Of a stretch of DNA of 64,000 nt, positions 27,313 through 36,029 are shown one piece after another. Source of the stretch: Arthrobacter gandavensis. Its GTDB lineage: Bacteria > Actinomycetota > Actinomycetes > Actinomycetales > Micrococcaceae. The DNA lies in assembly GCF_015355785.1 (NCBI RefSeq), contig NZ_JADKYW010000003.1, positions 62,001-126,000 of the forward strand, read 5' to 3'. The notes beneath the pieces were generated by a model. It was given only the letters and a program-made list of their open reading frames with translations. It had not been told where the DNA came from and did no database searches. The translations under genes were made by a program, and so were the position numbers. How positions within the stretch are numbered: the first letter of the stretch is position 1; each line of letters starts with the position of its first letter.

Positions 27313-27765
27313 TCAGCCGTGCAGCAGCGCCACCCGCACGGCCACGGCAATGCCCACCGCCCAGAGCATGGAAGCGAGGGTGCCGATGATGAAGCGTTCG
27401 GCAGCGGCCGGCGTCTCCTTCAGCTCGGCGTAGCGGCCGAGTCCCTTGATGGCGACGACGTACGCAATGGCGACTGGTTCATCAGCCAGCACGGCGGCCG
27501 CCACGGCAAGACGCTCCAGGAAACCGATCACCAGTCCGCCGCGCAGGATCACGGGGCCGGACGGCTGCGGCGGGCGGCGCGGCAGCGGCGGAAGTGCCGC
27601 CACCGCGGCTACGTCGTGGATCTGGTCCGCGGCCGGGTCGCGGGCGGGGTCCGGACCGGGGCGGGAGGCTTCCACCGCACGCGCCAGTTTCAGCACACCG
27701 CTGGTGACCGGCCAGCCTCCGACCGCGGCTGCCGCCAGCCCCAGCACGATCCAGAGCAGGTCCAT
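27313..27765 (-). CDS. Membrane protein, partner of the SatD-like protein (DUF3307-like C-terminus)
   Basis: A 150-residue protein with an N-terminal membrane segment (LLWIVLGLAAAAVGGWPVTSGVLKLA), a polar Pro-rich linker, then a conserved-looking block: LVIGFLERLAVAAAVLADEP, VAIKGLGRYAELK and ERFIIGTLASMLWAVGIAVAV. The pattern of IGxxER, a KxxxR-x-ELK stretch and E-R/Y-F-IIGTL-S resembles the C-terminal part of membrane proteins encoded beside SatD in Firmicutes. It lacks the N-terminal half of those proteins. It lies downstream of the SatD-like gene on the same strand, with a 66-base gap containing a palindromic repeat. Function is unknown; the family link is from memory of the motif. Confidence 0.6.
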   Translation of the reverse strand: MDLLWIVLGLAAAAVGGWPVTSGVLKLARAVEASRPGPDPARDPAADQIHDVAAVAALPPLPRRPPQPSGPVILRGGLVIGFLERLAVAAAVLADEPVAIAYVVAIKGLGRYAELKETPAAAERFIIGTLASMLWAVGIAVAVRVALLHG

Positions 27766-27783
27766 GGAACTCCTTGTCTTCTT

Positions 27784-27839
27784 CGAGATGGCAGAAACTG
27801 CACGTCTCGGCGCTGTAACGGGCAGTTTCTGCTATCTCG
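27784..27839. repeat. Long palindromic element, copy 2
   Basis: Arms of 22 bases (27784-27805 and 27818-27839, two mismatches, 12-base loop) with the outer sequence CGAGATGGCAGAAACTGCAC. This matches the arm at 4179-4202 in 20 of 22 positions. It fills the gap between the SatD-like gene and its membrane-protein partner, and its right end overlaps the last codons of the SatD-like frame (stop at 27832). Confidence 0.8.
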
Positions 27840-28464
27840 GCGGAGAGCCGGCTGCCCGGTCCGCCCGGTCAAGGAGCACCGCTGCTGCGGGACGTGCGGC
27901 CCATTCTTCCTGCCACCTGGCCCGCTGGACGGCGTTGCTGACTGCCTGGGAACTGACCCCGAGCATACGTGCTGCGGCGCTTTGGGCTCCCCATTTGTGC
28001 GGGTCGACGTGTTCCAGGATCCGCCACTCCGCTTCGCTGCGGCCGCAGACCAGACCGGCGATCAGGACCAGCACAGCCTCGGCGTGCGCGGCCGCTTCCG
28101 CAGCCTCTTCACCCGCTTCCGGGGCAGCCGCGACGGCGAGGGGTGGCCGGTCTCCGGTTTTCTTGGCGCGGTCGACGGCGGCGCGTGCGGCGATGAAGGC
28201 CTCTCCCCCAGCTTCCCGGGAGGACGCAGGCAGGGGCAGCCCGACGGTTCCCACGCCGATCCCTACGGACCAGCCGCCCTGGCGCAGCGCGGCCAGGGCC
28301 GCGTTGACTGCGGCGTCCGCGGAGGAGGCCAGAGCCTGGACCTCATCGCCGACGGTCCGCTCGAACGGAAGTTCAAGCTCTTCTGGGCGCAGCAGTTCAA
28401 GCAGCTCGGGCACCCGGTCGGCGTTGTTGCGGCTGTCCTTCTGGTCGATCGTCAGTACGAACAT
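27832..28464 (-). CDS. SatD-family-like protein with C-terminal helix-turn-helix
   Basis: A 210-residue cytoplasmic protein. The N-terminal part reads VLTIDQKDSRN, then RTVGDEVQALAS, GWSVGIGVGTVG and EAFIAARAAVDRAK, the order of conserved elements in the SatD family. The Asp-x-Lys-x-Ser and Gly-Asp-Glu blocks resemble, by inference only, the two metal sites of cyclase/GGDEF palm folds. The C-terminus contains AQSAAARMLGVSSQAVSNAVQRA, a probable DNA-binding helix-turn-helix. The ATG at 28462-28464 has no Shine-Dalgarno but sits seven bases after a good -10, so the mRNA may be leaderless. The partner membrane protein follows. Confidence 0.68.
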   Translation of the reverse strand: MFVLTIDQKDSRNNADRVPELLELLRPEELELPFERTVGDEVQALASSADAAVNAALAALRQGGWSVGIGVGTVGLPLPASSREAGGEAFIAARAAVDRAKKTGDRPPLAVAAAPEAGEEAAEAAAHAEAVLVLIAGLVCGRSEAEWRILEHVDPHKWGAQSAAARMLGVSSQAVSNAVQRARWQEEWAARPAAAVLLDRADRAAGSPPR

Positions 28465-28471
28465 GAATGAA

Positions 28472-28500
28472 AGCGTATTCGATTGCAAAAGTATTTACAA
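28472..28500 (-). promoter_or_regulatory. Predicted leaderless promoter of the SatD-like gene
   Basis: On the minus strand TTGTAA (28500-28495), a 17-base spacer and TACGCT (28477-28472) lie seven bases before the ATG at 28464. This fits a sigma-70-type promoter whose transcript begins at or next to the start codon. The area is strikingly AT-rich for this genome. Confidence 0.55.
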
Positions 28501-28505
28501 GCAAA
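28475..28505 (-). promoter_or_regulatory. Tandem direct repeat overlapping the promoter, possible operator
   Basis: Two abutting units, TTTGCTTGTAAATAC (28505-28491) and TTTTGCAATCGAATAC (28490-28475), share TTTGC and AATAC at matching positions about 16 bases apart. They cover the -35 and spacer. The gene product has a helix-turn-helix, so autoregulation is possible; this is inference. Confidence 0.4.
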
Positions 28506-28528
28506 ATGAGTTTCAGATCTATTTGAAA

Positions 28529-29869
28529 CTAGAAGAGGCTGACCGGCTTCACGATGTCCGCGTAGATCAGCAGGGCACCCATACCCATGAGCAGCACGGC
28601 GACGGCGTAGGTCACCGGCAGCAGCTTCGCCATGTCGAACGGTCCCGGATCCGGGCGGCGGAACAGCTTCGCGACACCGCGGCGCAGCGACTCCCACAGG
28701 GCTCCGGCCACGTGTCCGCCGTCCAGCGGCAGCAGCGGAATCAGGTTGAAGACGAACAGCGCCAGGTTCACGCTCCCCACCAGTCCGATCAGGACAGCCA
28801 CCCGGTTCTGCACCGGGGACTCCTCCATAGAGGAGATTTCCCCGGCGATCCGGCCTACGCCCACTACCGACATGGGCCCGTTGGGATCACGCTCCTCGGA
28901 GGAGAAGGCCGCCTGCGCCACATCGGCGATGCGCTGCGGCAGGTTGATAACGACGCCGGCGATTCCCTGCAGGTTCTCCCCCACCATGGGCAGCACCTCG
29001 GTGGCGGGCTGGCGCACCAGTGCGGTTTGCGAGCCGACGCCGATGAAGCCGACGTCCTCCGTCACCTGATTGCCCGCCTCGTCTAGGACCGGCGTGCCGT
29101 CCTCCGCCGCCACGGGACGTTCGGTAAGCAGCGGAGTGATGCTGGTTTCGGCCTCGACGCCGTCGCGCTCGTAGGTCACGGTGACGGAGCGCCCGGCAGC
29201 TTCGCGGATCAGCTCGGAGAGCTCCGTCCATTCCTGGACCGGCTGGCCGTCGAACCGGGTGATCGTGTCACCGGGCAGCAGCCCCGCCTCGTGTGCGGGC
29301 GCCGCGGGGTCCGTGTCGGCGCATTCGGTCTGGCCCGCCGCTGCCTGGCTGCCGCTGATTACGCATTCGTTTACTGACGCGAGCGTGGTGGTGGCCTGGG
29401 CGCTGCCAAAGCCCATCAGCAGTACGGCGAAGAGCACGACGCCGATCAGCAGGTTCATGAACGGCCCGCCGAGCATGATGATGATCCGCTTCCACACGGG
29501 CAGTTTGTAGAACACCCGGTTCTCGTCCCCGGGTTCAAGCCGGTCGGTCTCGGCCTGCCGGGCATCCACCGCCAGCTGCTGGAACATGCCGGTGCTGGAA
29601 CGGCGCACATCGCCGTCGTGCCTTTCCTTGTTGGGCGGGAACATGCCGATCATGGACACATAACCGCCCAGGGGCAGCGCCTTGACGCCGTACTCAGTTT
29701 CACCGCGGCGCCGGGAGAAAACGGTGGGGCCGAAACCGATCATGTACTGCGTGACCCGGACCTTGAACGCCTTGGCCGGCAGCAGGTGACCAACCTCATG
29801 CAGCGCGATCGACGCCGCGATGCCGGCGGCCACGAACAGCACGCCAAGGACAAAAAGTAGAACGCTCAA
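28529..29869 (-). CDS. rseP: Site-2 protease RseP-like zinc metalloprotease
   Basis: Intramembrane protease that cuts anti-sigma factors or other membrane substrates after a first cleavage. The zinc motif HEVGH is at residues 24-28 in the first membrane segment, a PDZ domain occupies roughly residues 170-290 (PAHEAGLLPGDTITRFDGQPV), and the third ligand is in FNLIPLLPLDGGHVAGALWE near the C-terminus. I place the start at TTG 29867-29869: AAGGAAG lies five bases upstream and overlaps the dxr stop. Upstream of the TTG the frame runs antisense-like into dxr. The protein would be 446 residues. Confidence 0.93.
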   Translation of the reverse strand: MSVLLFVLGVLFVAAGIAASIALHEVGHLLPAKAFKVRVTQYMIGFGPTVFSRRRGETEYGVKALPLGGYVSMIGMFPPNKERHDGDVRRSSTGMFQQLAVDARQAETDRLEPGDENRVFYKLPVWKRIIIMLGGPFMNLLIGVVLFAVLLMGFGSAQATTTLASVNECVISGSQAAAGQTECADTDPAAPAHEAGLLPGDTITRFDGQPVQEWTELSELIREAAGRSVTVTYERDGVEAETSITPLLTERPVAAEDGTPVLDEAGNQVTEDVGFIGVGSQTALVRQPATEVLPMVGENLQGIAGVVINLPQRIADVAQAAFSSEERDPNGPMSVVGVGRIAGEISSMEESPVQNRVAVLIGLVGSVNLALFVFNLIPLLPLDGGHVAGALWESLRRGVAKLFRRPDPGPFDMAKLLPVTYAVAVLLMGMGALLIYADIVKPVSLF

Positions 29870-29879
29870 CGGAACTTCC

Positions 29880-31142
29880 TTAGTTCTTCCGGCCTCCGCC
29901 GATTCGCGCCCGGGCTGCGGCCCGGGCCCACTTCTCAGCCGCCAGCACCGAGTCAAGCGTCAGTTCGCCGGACTCAGTGTGCTCTGCCAGCACGGCGGCG
30001 ATCGTATCAACTATGTCTGTGAATCCGATGAGACCGTCGTGGAAGGCCTCCACGGCTTCCTCGTTGGCCGCGTTGTAGACCGCCATGCCGGTTCCCCCGG
30101 AGGCAGCTGCTTCCTTGGCCAGGCGGACCGCCGGGAACGCGTCTTCGTCCAGCGGCTCGAAGGTCCATTCGGTGGCTGTGGTCCAGTCGCAGGGCGCAGC
30201 GGCGCCGGGCACGCGCTCCGGCCAGCCCATGCCAAGGGCGATGGGCAGCCTCATGTCCGGAGGAGAGGCCTGGGCAATGGTTGAACCGTCAGTGAACTGC
30301 ACCATAGAGTGCACAACCGACTGCGGATGGACCACGACGTCGATTTTCTCCAGCGGGACATCGAAGAGCAGGTGGGCCTCAATGACTTCCAGCGCCTTGT
30401 TGACCATGGTGGCGGAGTTGGTGGTGACCATCCGGCCCATCTTCCAGGTGGGATGTGCCAGCGCCTGTTCGGGGGTGACGCCTGCGAGTTCCTCCCGGCG
30501 GCGGCCGCGGAAGGGCCCGCCGGAGGCGGTGACCACCAGCCGGTCCACTTCCTCGAAGGTGCCGGAGCGCAGCGCCTGGGCCAGGGCAGAGTGCTCTGAA
30601 TCCACGGGAACCAGCTGGCCCGGACGAGCGGCCTGCTTGACCAGGGCGCCGCCGACGATCAGCGATTCCTTGTTGGCCAGGGCCAGCATGGAACCGGCTG
30701 CCAAGGCTGCCAGGGTCGGTTCAAGTCCAATCGAGCCGGTCATGCCGTTAAGGACGACTTCGGCCTCGGGCCAGGCTGCGACGGCGGTGGCCGCTCCCGC
30801 GCCGACGAACAGCTCAGGGTCATACCCGGTCACGGATGCCTCCTCGCAGGCCCGGCGCAGGGCATCCTCCAGCGTTGCCAGGTCCACCGCCGCACAGCCT
30901 ACGGCTGCGGCGCGGGTGTGGACGGCCTGCCGTGCCAGCAGGTCCAGGTTGTTGCCCCCTGCGGCCAGGGCCACGATGCGGAAACGGTCCGGAGCGGCGT
31001 CGGCCACGTCGATGGCCTGGGTACCAATCGACCCGGTGGATCCCAGCAGGACCACTCGGCGGGGAATCCGTTCGCTGCCGGACGGTCCCGGCCGGCCGGC
31101 TGCTGCCGATGTTTCGGGTTCGGTGGGCTCAGGTAGCTGCAT
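29880..31142 (-). CDS. dxr: 1-deoxy-D-xylulose 5-phosphate reductoisomerase
   Basis: NADPH-dependent enzyme that makes methylerythritol phosphate, the committed MEP-pathway step. The NADPH-binding [15 protein letters not shown] is at residues 32-46; [26 protein letters not shown] and TASGGPFRG carry the metal- and substrate-binding residues (Asp, Glu, Ser, Asn). The 420-residue length includes a 25-residue Pro/Glu-rich N-terminal extension, so an internal start is possible though none has a better ribosome site. rseP follows after ten bases. Confidence 0.95.
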   Translation of the reverse strand: MQLPEPTEPETSAAAGRPGPSGSERIPRRVVLLGSTGSIGTQAIDVADAAPDRFRIVALAAGGNNLDLLARQAVHTRAAAVGCAAVDLATLEDALRRACEEASVTGYDPELFVGAGAATAVAAWPEAEVVLNGMTGSIGLEPTLAALAAGSMLALANKESLIVGGALVKQAARPGQLVPVDSEHSALAQALRSGTFEEVDRLVVTASGGPFRGRRREELAGVTPEQALAHPTWKMGRMVTTNSATMVNKALEVIEAHLLFDVPLEKIDVVVHPQSVVHSMVQFTDGSTIAQASPPDMRLPIALGMGWPERVPGAAAPCDWTTATEWTFEPLDEDAFPAVRLAKEAAASGGTGMAVYNAANEEAVEAFHDGLIGFTDIVDTIAAVLAEHTESGELTLDSVLAAEKWARAAARARIGGGRKN

Positions 31143-31217
31143 GCCTACCAGTATCCCGCACCAGGCCCGTTCACGGCGTCAGCTGAAGCAGCAGGTCCAC
31201 CGGGCCGGGCACGGCGT

Positions 31218-31895
31218 TCACAGCCCGGCAGGCAGGGCGGCGACGGCGTCCGGGATCGGATCCGTTCCGGTGACGAGCCCCAGGACCTGTCCGGCGCCGC
31301 GGCCGGTCTTCGCCAGCTCTGCGAGTACTGCTGCAACATCCTGGCGCGGGATGGTGCTGGATGCGACTACCGGCGCCAGCTCCACCAGGCCAACGGGATC
31401 GCCATTGGTCAGCGTTCCCGGCCGGATGATGGTCCAGTCCAGCTCTGACCGCGCCATCAGGTCTTCCTCCGCGGCGCGCTTGGCCACCAGGTAGGCGTAC
31501 ATGGCGTCCTCAAGGCCTTCGGGCCGGGCTCCGCCAATGACGCCTTCGGTACCCGCGGAAGACACCTGGATCAGGCGGCTGACTCCGGCCTGCTCCGCGG
31601 CTTCAGCGAGCAGCATTGCTCCGGCCCTGTCCACGCTGTCCTTCCGCTCAACGCTGCTGCCCGGTCCTGCTCCGGCCGCGAAGACGGCGAGGTCCGCGCC
31701 GGTGAGCACCTGGACGAGGTCTTCAAGCGTGCTGTTTTCAAGGTCCAGGATCACCGGCGCCACCAGGTCCGCTTCGAGGTCAGCGGAGTGGTCCGGGTTG
31801 CGGATCAATCCGGCGACGTCGTGGTCCGCGGCCACCAGCAGCCTGCCGGTTTCGCGTGCAATTTGCCCGTGGGCTCCCGCTATGACAATGCGCAT
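31218..31895 (-). CDS. NAD(P)-binding epimerase-like protein (atypical SDR)
   Basis: A 225-residue Rossmann-fold protein of the NAD(P)H-binding atypical SDR family. It opens RIVIAGAHGQIARETGRLL, with the G-x-x-G-x-x-A/G dinucleotide loop, has LIQVSSAGTEG in the active-site strand and YAYLVAKRAAEEDL with a Y-x3-K pair, then WTIIRPGTL. These proteins act as oxidoreductases, epimerases or redox sensors; no substrate can be given. The ATG at 31893-31895 follows TACTGGGGT; the frame runs 15 codons further but that part is not conserved-looking. Confidence 0.85.
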   Translation of the reverse strand: MRIVIAGAHGQIARETGRLLVAADHDVAGLIRNPDHSADLEADLVAPVILDLENSTLEDLVQVLTGADLAVFAAGAGPGSSVERKDSVDRAGAMLLAEAAEQAGVSRLIQVSSAGTEGVIGGARPEGLEDAMYAYLVAKRAAEEDLMARSELDWTIIRPGTLTNGDPVGLVELAPVVASSTIPRQDVAAVLAELAKTGRGAGQVLGLVTGTDPIPDAVAALPAGL

Positions 31896-31976
31896 ACCCC
31901 AGTATCGGCGGCAGCGGCCCGCCCCGTCCCCTTCCTGCACAAACTCTTGGCCGCCGGAAGGGCAATTACCGTCGCG

Positions 31977-32795
31977 TCAGCCCGAAATCCCGGCCCGGCG
32001 GAGGGTCTGCTCGGCCTGGCGGAGCAGCGGACCGTCGATCATCTCGCCGCGGAAGCTGAACACTCCGCCCTGGCCCCTGGCCGCTGCGAGCAGTTCACGG
32101 GCATAGTTCTTGTCCTCTTCGGAGGGCGCATAGGCGGCCCGCACTGCGGCCACCTGCCCCGGATGGATGCAGGCCTTGGCCGCGAAGCCCGACGCCGCGC
32201 CATCGCGGGCTTCTTCCTCGAGACCGGCGGTGTCCTCGATGTTCCCGTAGATGGCGTCGATGGCGCCCTTGCCGTAGGCGCCGGCTGCCAGGAGAACCGT
32301 AGACCGGGCCTGGACCGCCACCGGACGGTATGTGCCGTCGGACCGGCGGCTTGATTCACCTCCGAGGGATGCCAGCAGGTCCTCGGCTCCCCACATCAAC
32401 GCGGCAACGTTCTTCTCCCGGGCAATATCCGGGGCACGCAGCACACCGAGTGCGGTTTCGATGAGGGCAATCACGCTTACGTGCCGCAGGGCGTGTCCAA
32501 TTTCTCCCGGGTCCTCGGCCTTCGCCGCCATGACGTACCGGTACCTGGTGGCGGCGAGCGCCTCCAGGTCGGCACGGAAGGACGTGCTGTGCACCGGGTT
32601 CACCCGCACGATTGTCCTGTCCGGGTCCAGTGCGGATGCCGCCAGGTTCTCCCGTGCCTGTTCCTTGTCTTCGAAGGCAACGGCGTCTTCGAGGTCAAGG
32701 ATGACGGCGTCCGCCCGCTGGGCAGCCTTTTCAAAGCGCTCCGGCCGGTCCGCCGGGCAGAACAGCAGCGCAGGTCCCATGGGAAAAGTAGTCAT
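31977..32795 (-). CDS. CitE-like HpcH/HpaI lyase (beta-hydroxyacyl-CoA lyase)
   Basis: A 272-residue TIM-barrel lyase of the citrate lyase beta-subunit type. ALLFCPADRPERFEKA, VILDLEDAVAFEDKEQAR (Mg ligand Asp/Glu), ALIETALGVLRAPDIA and LMWGAEDLLASLGG are the family blocks. There is no partner CitD or CitF, so it is a stand-alone lyase. In Mycobacterium tuberculosis the equivalent gene (Rv2498c), in a very similar cluster, has been described as cleaving HMG-CoA and citramalyl-CoA type substrates; by analogy this one probably gives acetoacetate plus acetyl-CoA in leucine breakdown. It is the last gene of the operon. Confidence 0.87.
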   Translation of the reverse strand: MTTFPMGPALLFCPADRPERFEKAAQRADAVILDLEDAVAFEDKEQARENLAASALDPDRTIVRVNPVHSTSFRADLEALAATRYRYVMAAKAEDPGEIGHALRHVSVIALIETALGVLRAPDIAREKNVAALMWGAEDLLASLGGESSRRSDGTYRPVAVQARSTVLLAAGAYGKGAIDAIYGNIEDTAGLEEEARDGAASGFAAKACIHPGQVAAVRAAYAPSEEDKNYARELLAAARGQGGVFSFRGEMIDGPLLRQAEQTLRRAGISG

Positions 32796-32849
32796 CCGGT
32801 TGTGCTCCTTGCCTCGCGTTTCACGTTGCTACCAACGTACCGGCGATCA

Positions 32850-33389
32850 TCACTGCCGCGCTTCCCCTCCGGCCTGCGGCAACCCCTCCGAGGTCCACAT
32901 CAGCGCCGTGCGGGTGAATGTCGCCGCCACCGTTCCATCCTGGTTGTGGCCGGTGTGTTCCAGGGTCACGATGCCCTGTCCCGGGCGGGACCCGGAGAGC
33001 CGCTTCGCCGCTACCCGGGTCTGCGAATAAAGGGTGTCTCCGTGGAAGAGCGGATGCGGAAAGGCAATGTCCGTCAGGCCCAGCTGCGCCACCAGCGTTC
33101 CCTGCGTGAGCTGGCTGACCGACTGTCCCACCATCACCGCCAGGGTGAGCATCGAGTTGACCACCCGCTGCCCATAGGGCTGCCCGGCACTGTAGGCGGC
33201 GTCCAGGTGCAGGGGCTGGGTGTTCATGGTCAGGGTGCTGAAGAGGACGTTGTCCGCCTCGGTCAGGGTGCGTCCCGGCCGGTGCGCGTACACCGTGCCT
33301 GGCTCAAGTTCGTCGAAGAACAGTCCGCGCTGCACAACCAGCTTCCCCGGCGCTGTTTCCCCCGGAGCGCTGCCCGCTGCCTCAGACAC
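32850..33389 (-). CDS. MaoC-family (R)-hydratase
   Basis: A 179-residue hotdog-fold enoyl-CoA hydratase of the MaoC family. [34 protein letters not shown] carries the catalytic Asp/His region, and [13 protein letters not shown] with [17 protein letters not shown] completes the fold. It begins at GTG 33387-33389, inside the end of scoB (8-base overlap) with GGAGG at the right distance. In the context of carboxylase and lyase genes it probably hydrates methylglutaconyl-CoA to HMG-CoA; the family equivalent in M. tuberculosis is Rv2499c. Confidence 0.88.
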   Translation of the reverse strand: MSEAAGSAPGETAPGKLVVQRGLFFDELEPGTVYAHRPGRTLTEADNVLFSTLTMNTQPLHLDAAYSAGQPYGQRVVNSMLTLAVMVGQSVSQLTQGTLVAQLGLTDIAFPHPLFHGDTLYSQTRVAAKRLSGSRPGQGIVTLEHTGHNQDGTVAATFTRTALMWTSEGLPQAGGEARQ

Positions 33390-34023
33390 CAAGAGCCACC
33401 TCCAGCGGCGCCCCGGTGGCGGCAACCACGTCCTCGATGGAAACGCCGGGGGCGGTTTCGCGCAGGACCAGCCCTTCCGGGCCTACCTCGATGACCGCGA
33501 GGTCCGTGACGATCAGGTCCACGCAGCCGCGCCCGGTCAGCGGCAGGGAACACTCGTGGACAATCTTGGGCCTGCCTGCGCGGTCAACATGCTCCATCAT
33601 CACGATCACGCGCTTTGCCCCGAACACCAGGTCCATGGCTCCGCCCATGCCCTTGACCATCTTGCCGGGGATCATCCAGTTGGCCAGGTCCCCGTTCGCC
33701 GCGACTTCCATGGCACCGAGGACCGCCACGTCCACGTGGCCGCCGCGGATCATGCCGAAAGACAGCGCTGAATCGAAAAACGCCGCTCCCCTGTTCACCG
33801 TGACGGTTTCCTTGCCGGCGTTGATCAGGTCCGGGTCCAGTGTTGCTTCCTGCGGGTAGGGCCCGACGCCGAGGATCCCGTTCTCCGAGTGCAGCACCAC
33901 TTCCACCCCGTCGGGGATGAAGTTCGGGATCAGGGTGGGCATGCCGATGCCGAGGTTTACGTACTGGCCGTTTTCCAGCTCCTGCGCCACGCGGGCGGCC
34001 AGCTCATTGCGGGTCAGCGCCAT
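33382..34023 (-). CDS. scoB: 3-oxoacid CoA-transferase subunit B
   Basis: Beta subunit (213 residues) of the succinyl-CoA:acetoacetate-type transferase, which activates or releases acetoacetate using succinyl-CoA. It contains [13 protein letters not shown] and [13 protein letters not shown], where the Glu is the CoA-ester-forming catalytic residue, and [31 protein letters not shown]. The start codon overlaps the scoA stop by one base (TAATG), and the gene overlaps the MaoC gene by eight bases, so all three are translationally coupled. Confidence 0.94.
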   Translation of the reverse strand: MALTRNELAARVAQELENGQYVNLGIGMPTLIPNFIPDGVEVVLHSENGILGVGPYPQEATLDPDLINAGKETVTVNRGAAFFDSALSFGMIRGGHVDVAVLGAMEVAANGDLANWMIPGKMVKGMGGAMDLVFGAKRVIVMMEHVDRAGRPKIVHECSLPLTGRGCVDLIVTDLAVIEVGPEGLVLRETAPGVSIEDVVAATGAPLEVALGV

Positions 34024-34820
34024 TACATTGCCTCCTTGGCTGCGGTGCCGTCGCCGACGGGTTCGGACGAGGGCTGCGCGACGGTCCGTTTCTCGATGCG
34101 CTTCTCTCCCGGCCCGGTCAGCACCACCCGCTGGACGAAGATGCCCGGCACATGGACTTCGCCGGGTTCAAGTTCGCCCGGGTCCACCAGCTCCTCCACC
34201 TCGGCAATGGTGATTCCGCCGGCCATGGCGCAGAGCGGATTGAAATTCATCGCCGAGGCATGGAACACCAGGTTTCCGTGCCGGTCGCCCTTCCAGGCGT
34301 GGACCAGGGCGAAGTCGGGCGCGAGCGATTCTTCCAGCACGTATTCCCGGCCGCCGAAGCTCCGCACCTCCTTGGCCCGGGATGCCTGTGCCACGCCGCC
34401 CTCGGCGTCGTACTTCTCCGGCAGGCCGCCTTCGCTCACCTGCGTTCCGACGCCTGCTGCCGTGTAGAAGGCCGGAATGCCCGCGCCGCCGGCACGCAGT
34501 TTCTCCGCCAGCGTTCCCTGCGGGGTGAGGACCACCTCGAGTTCCCCGGCCAGGAACTGCCGGGCAAACTCTTTGTTCTCCCCCACGTAGGAGCTGACGG
34601 TCCGGCGGATCCGGTGGTCGGCCAGCAGCAGGCCCAGCCCCCAGTCATCCACGCCGCAGTTGTTGGAAACCGTTTCCAGGTCATCGGCGCCCTGGGCATG
34701 CAGCGCGGAGATCAGAACCTGGGGTATTCCGCAGAGTCCAAACCCGCCTACGGCCAGCGATGCACCGCTGGGGATGTCCGCCACGGCTTCTTCCGCCGTG
34801 GCCACTGTCTTGTCGATCAT
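34023..34820 (-). CDS. scoA: 3-oxoacid CoA-transferase subunit A
   Basis: Alpha subunit (265 residues) of the 3-oxoacid CoA-transferase. Typical blocks are [18 protein letters not shown], the CoA-binding [28 protein letters not shown], and [22 protein letters not shown]. The C-terminus has extra Glu/Arg-rich residues. Between its start and the acyl-CoA dehydrogenase stop is a 45-base gap that contains an imperfect GTTA/TAAC inverted repeat, so scoA may have its own regulated promoter inside the larger operon. Confidence 0.94.
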   Translation of the reverse strand: MIDKTVATAEEAVADIPSGASLAVGGFGLCGIPQVLISALHAQGADDLETVSNNCGVDDWGLGLLLADHRIRRTVSSYVGENKEFARQFLAGELEVVLTPQGTLAEKLRAGGAGIPAFYTAAGVGTQVSEGGLPEKYDAEGGVAQASRAKEVRSFGGREYVLEESLAPDFALVHAWKGDRHGNLVFHASAMNFNPLCAMAGGITIAEVEELVDPGELEPGEVHVPGIFVQRVVLTGPGEKRIEKRTVAQPSSEPVGDGTAAKEAM

Positions 34821-34834
34821 GGTGGTGTCCGTTC

Positions 34835-34854
34835 GTTAATCACCGTTGACTAAC
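34835..34854. promoter_or_regulatory. GTTA-N12-TAAC inverted repeat upstream of scoA
   Basis: GTTAATCACCGTTGACTAAC has the same GTTA/TAAC half-sites as two palindromes in the TetR/carboxyltransferase intergenic region, but with a spacer four bases longer. It lies 15-34 bases before the scoA start. It may be a second target of the TetR regulator, or an unrelated inverted repeat. Confidence 0.35.
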
Positions 34855-34865
34855 CCGTTCCGGCC

Positions 34866-36029
34866 CTACAGTCCCAGTTCCCGGGCAATGAGCATGAGCT
34901 GGACTTCGGTGGTGCCTTCCCCGATTTCGAGGATCTTTGAGTCCCGGTACTGCCGCGCCACCGGGAATTCATTGATGAAACCGTAGCCGCCAAAGACCTG
35001 GGTTGCATCCCTGGCGTTGTCCATTGCCGCTTCTCCCGCCACGAGTTTGGCCATGGCCGCCTGGGTCTTGAACGGTTTGCCGGCCAGCATCCGGGCAGCG
35101 GCGTCGTAGTAGGCCAGCCGGGCGTTGTGGGCGCGGGTCTGCATGCGGGCAATCTTGAAGGCGATGGACTGGTTGCTGCCGATCGTGGTGCCGAACGCGG
35201 TGCGCTCGTTGGCGTAGCGCAGTGCCTCGTCCACGCAGCCCTGCGCGGCGCCCGTGGCCAGGGCGGCGATCGCGATGCGGCCCTCGTCCAGGATCTGCAG
35301 GAAATTCGCGAAGCCGCGGCCCTCTGCACCCAGCAGGTTCTCCTGCGGCACCCGGACGTCGGCGAGGGACAGCGGATGGGTGTCCGAGGCGTTCCAGCCA
35401 ACCTTGTTGTAGGCCTTTTCCACGGTAAAGCCAGGAGTTCCCGAGGGAACGATGATGGTGGAGATGTGCTTTCGCACCGAACCGTCCGGGTTCTCCGTAG
35501 TTCCGGTAACGGCCGTCACCGTCACCAGGGAGGTGATGTCCGTGCCGGAATTGGTGATGAATTCCTTGCTGCCGTTGATCACCCACTGGCCGTCCTCGAG
35601 CCGGGCCGTGGTCTTGGTGCCGCCCGCGTCCGAACCGGCTTCGCTCTCGGTCAGGCCGAACCCGGCGAGAGCACTTCCCTCGGCCAGGGCCGGCAGCCAC
35701 CGCTGCTTTTGCTCCTCTGTACCGAACCGGTAGATCGGCATGGCGCCCAGGGAGACACCGGCTTCCAGCGTGATGGCCACGGACTGGTCAATCCGGGCCA
35801 GCTGCTCCAGGGCCAGGGACAGGGCAAAATAGTCTCCGCCCATGCCGCCGTATTCTTCCGGGAAGGGCAGTCCGAACAGGCCCATCTCCGCCATCTGCTC
35901 CACCACCTTGTAGGGGAAGGAGTGTTCGGCGTCGTGCTGGGCAGCTACCGGAGCAACGACTTCCTCGGCGAATTCCCGGACGGTGTCCGAGAGGACCCGG
36001 TGTTCTTCACTGAGTTCAAAGCTCGGCAT
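34866..36029 (-). CDS. Acyl-CoA dehydrogenase (isovaleryl-CoA dehydrogenase-like)
   Basis: FAD enzyme of 387 residues that oxidises a short branched acyl-CoA and passes electrons to ETF. The family signatures are [18 protein letters not shown] and [34 protein letters not shown]. Next to methylcrotonyl-type carboxylase genes the expected substrate is isovaleryl-CoA (leucine pathway), though 2-methylbutyryl- or isobutyryl-CoA cannot be excluded. The ATG overlaps the end of the biotin carboxylase gene by 14 bases. Confidence 0.92.
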   Translation of the reverse strand: MPSFELSEEHRVLSDTVREFAEEVVAPVAAQHDAEHSFPYKVVEQMAEMGLFGLPFPEEYGGMGGDYFALSLALEQLARIDQSVAITLEAGVSLGAMPIYRFGTEEQKQRWLPALAEGSALAGFGLTESEAGSDAGGTKTTARLEDGQWVINGSKEFITNSGTDITSLVTVTAVTGTTENPDGSVRKHISTIIVPSGTPGFTVEKAYNKVGWNASDTHPLSLADVRVPQENLLGAEGRGFANFLQILDEGRIAIAALATGAAQGCVDEALRYANERTAFGTTIGSNQSIAFKIARMQTRAHNARLAYYDAAARMLAGKPFKTQAAMAKLVAGEAAMDNARDATQVFGGYGFINEFPVARQYRDSKILEIGEGTTEVQLMLIARELGL

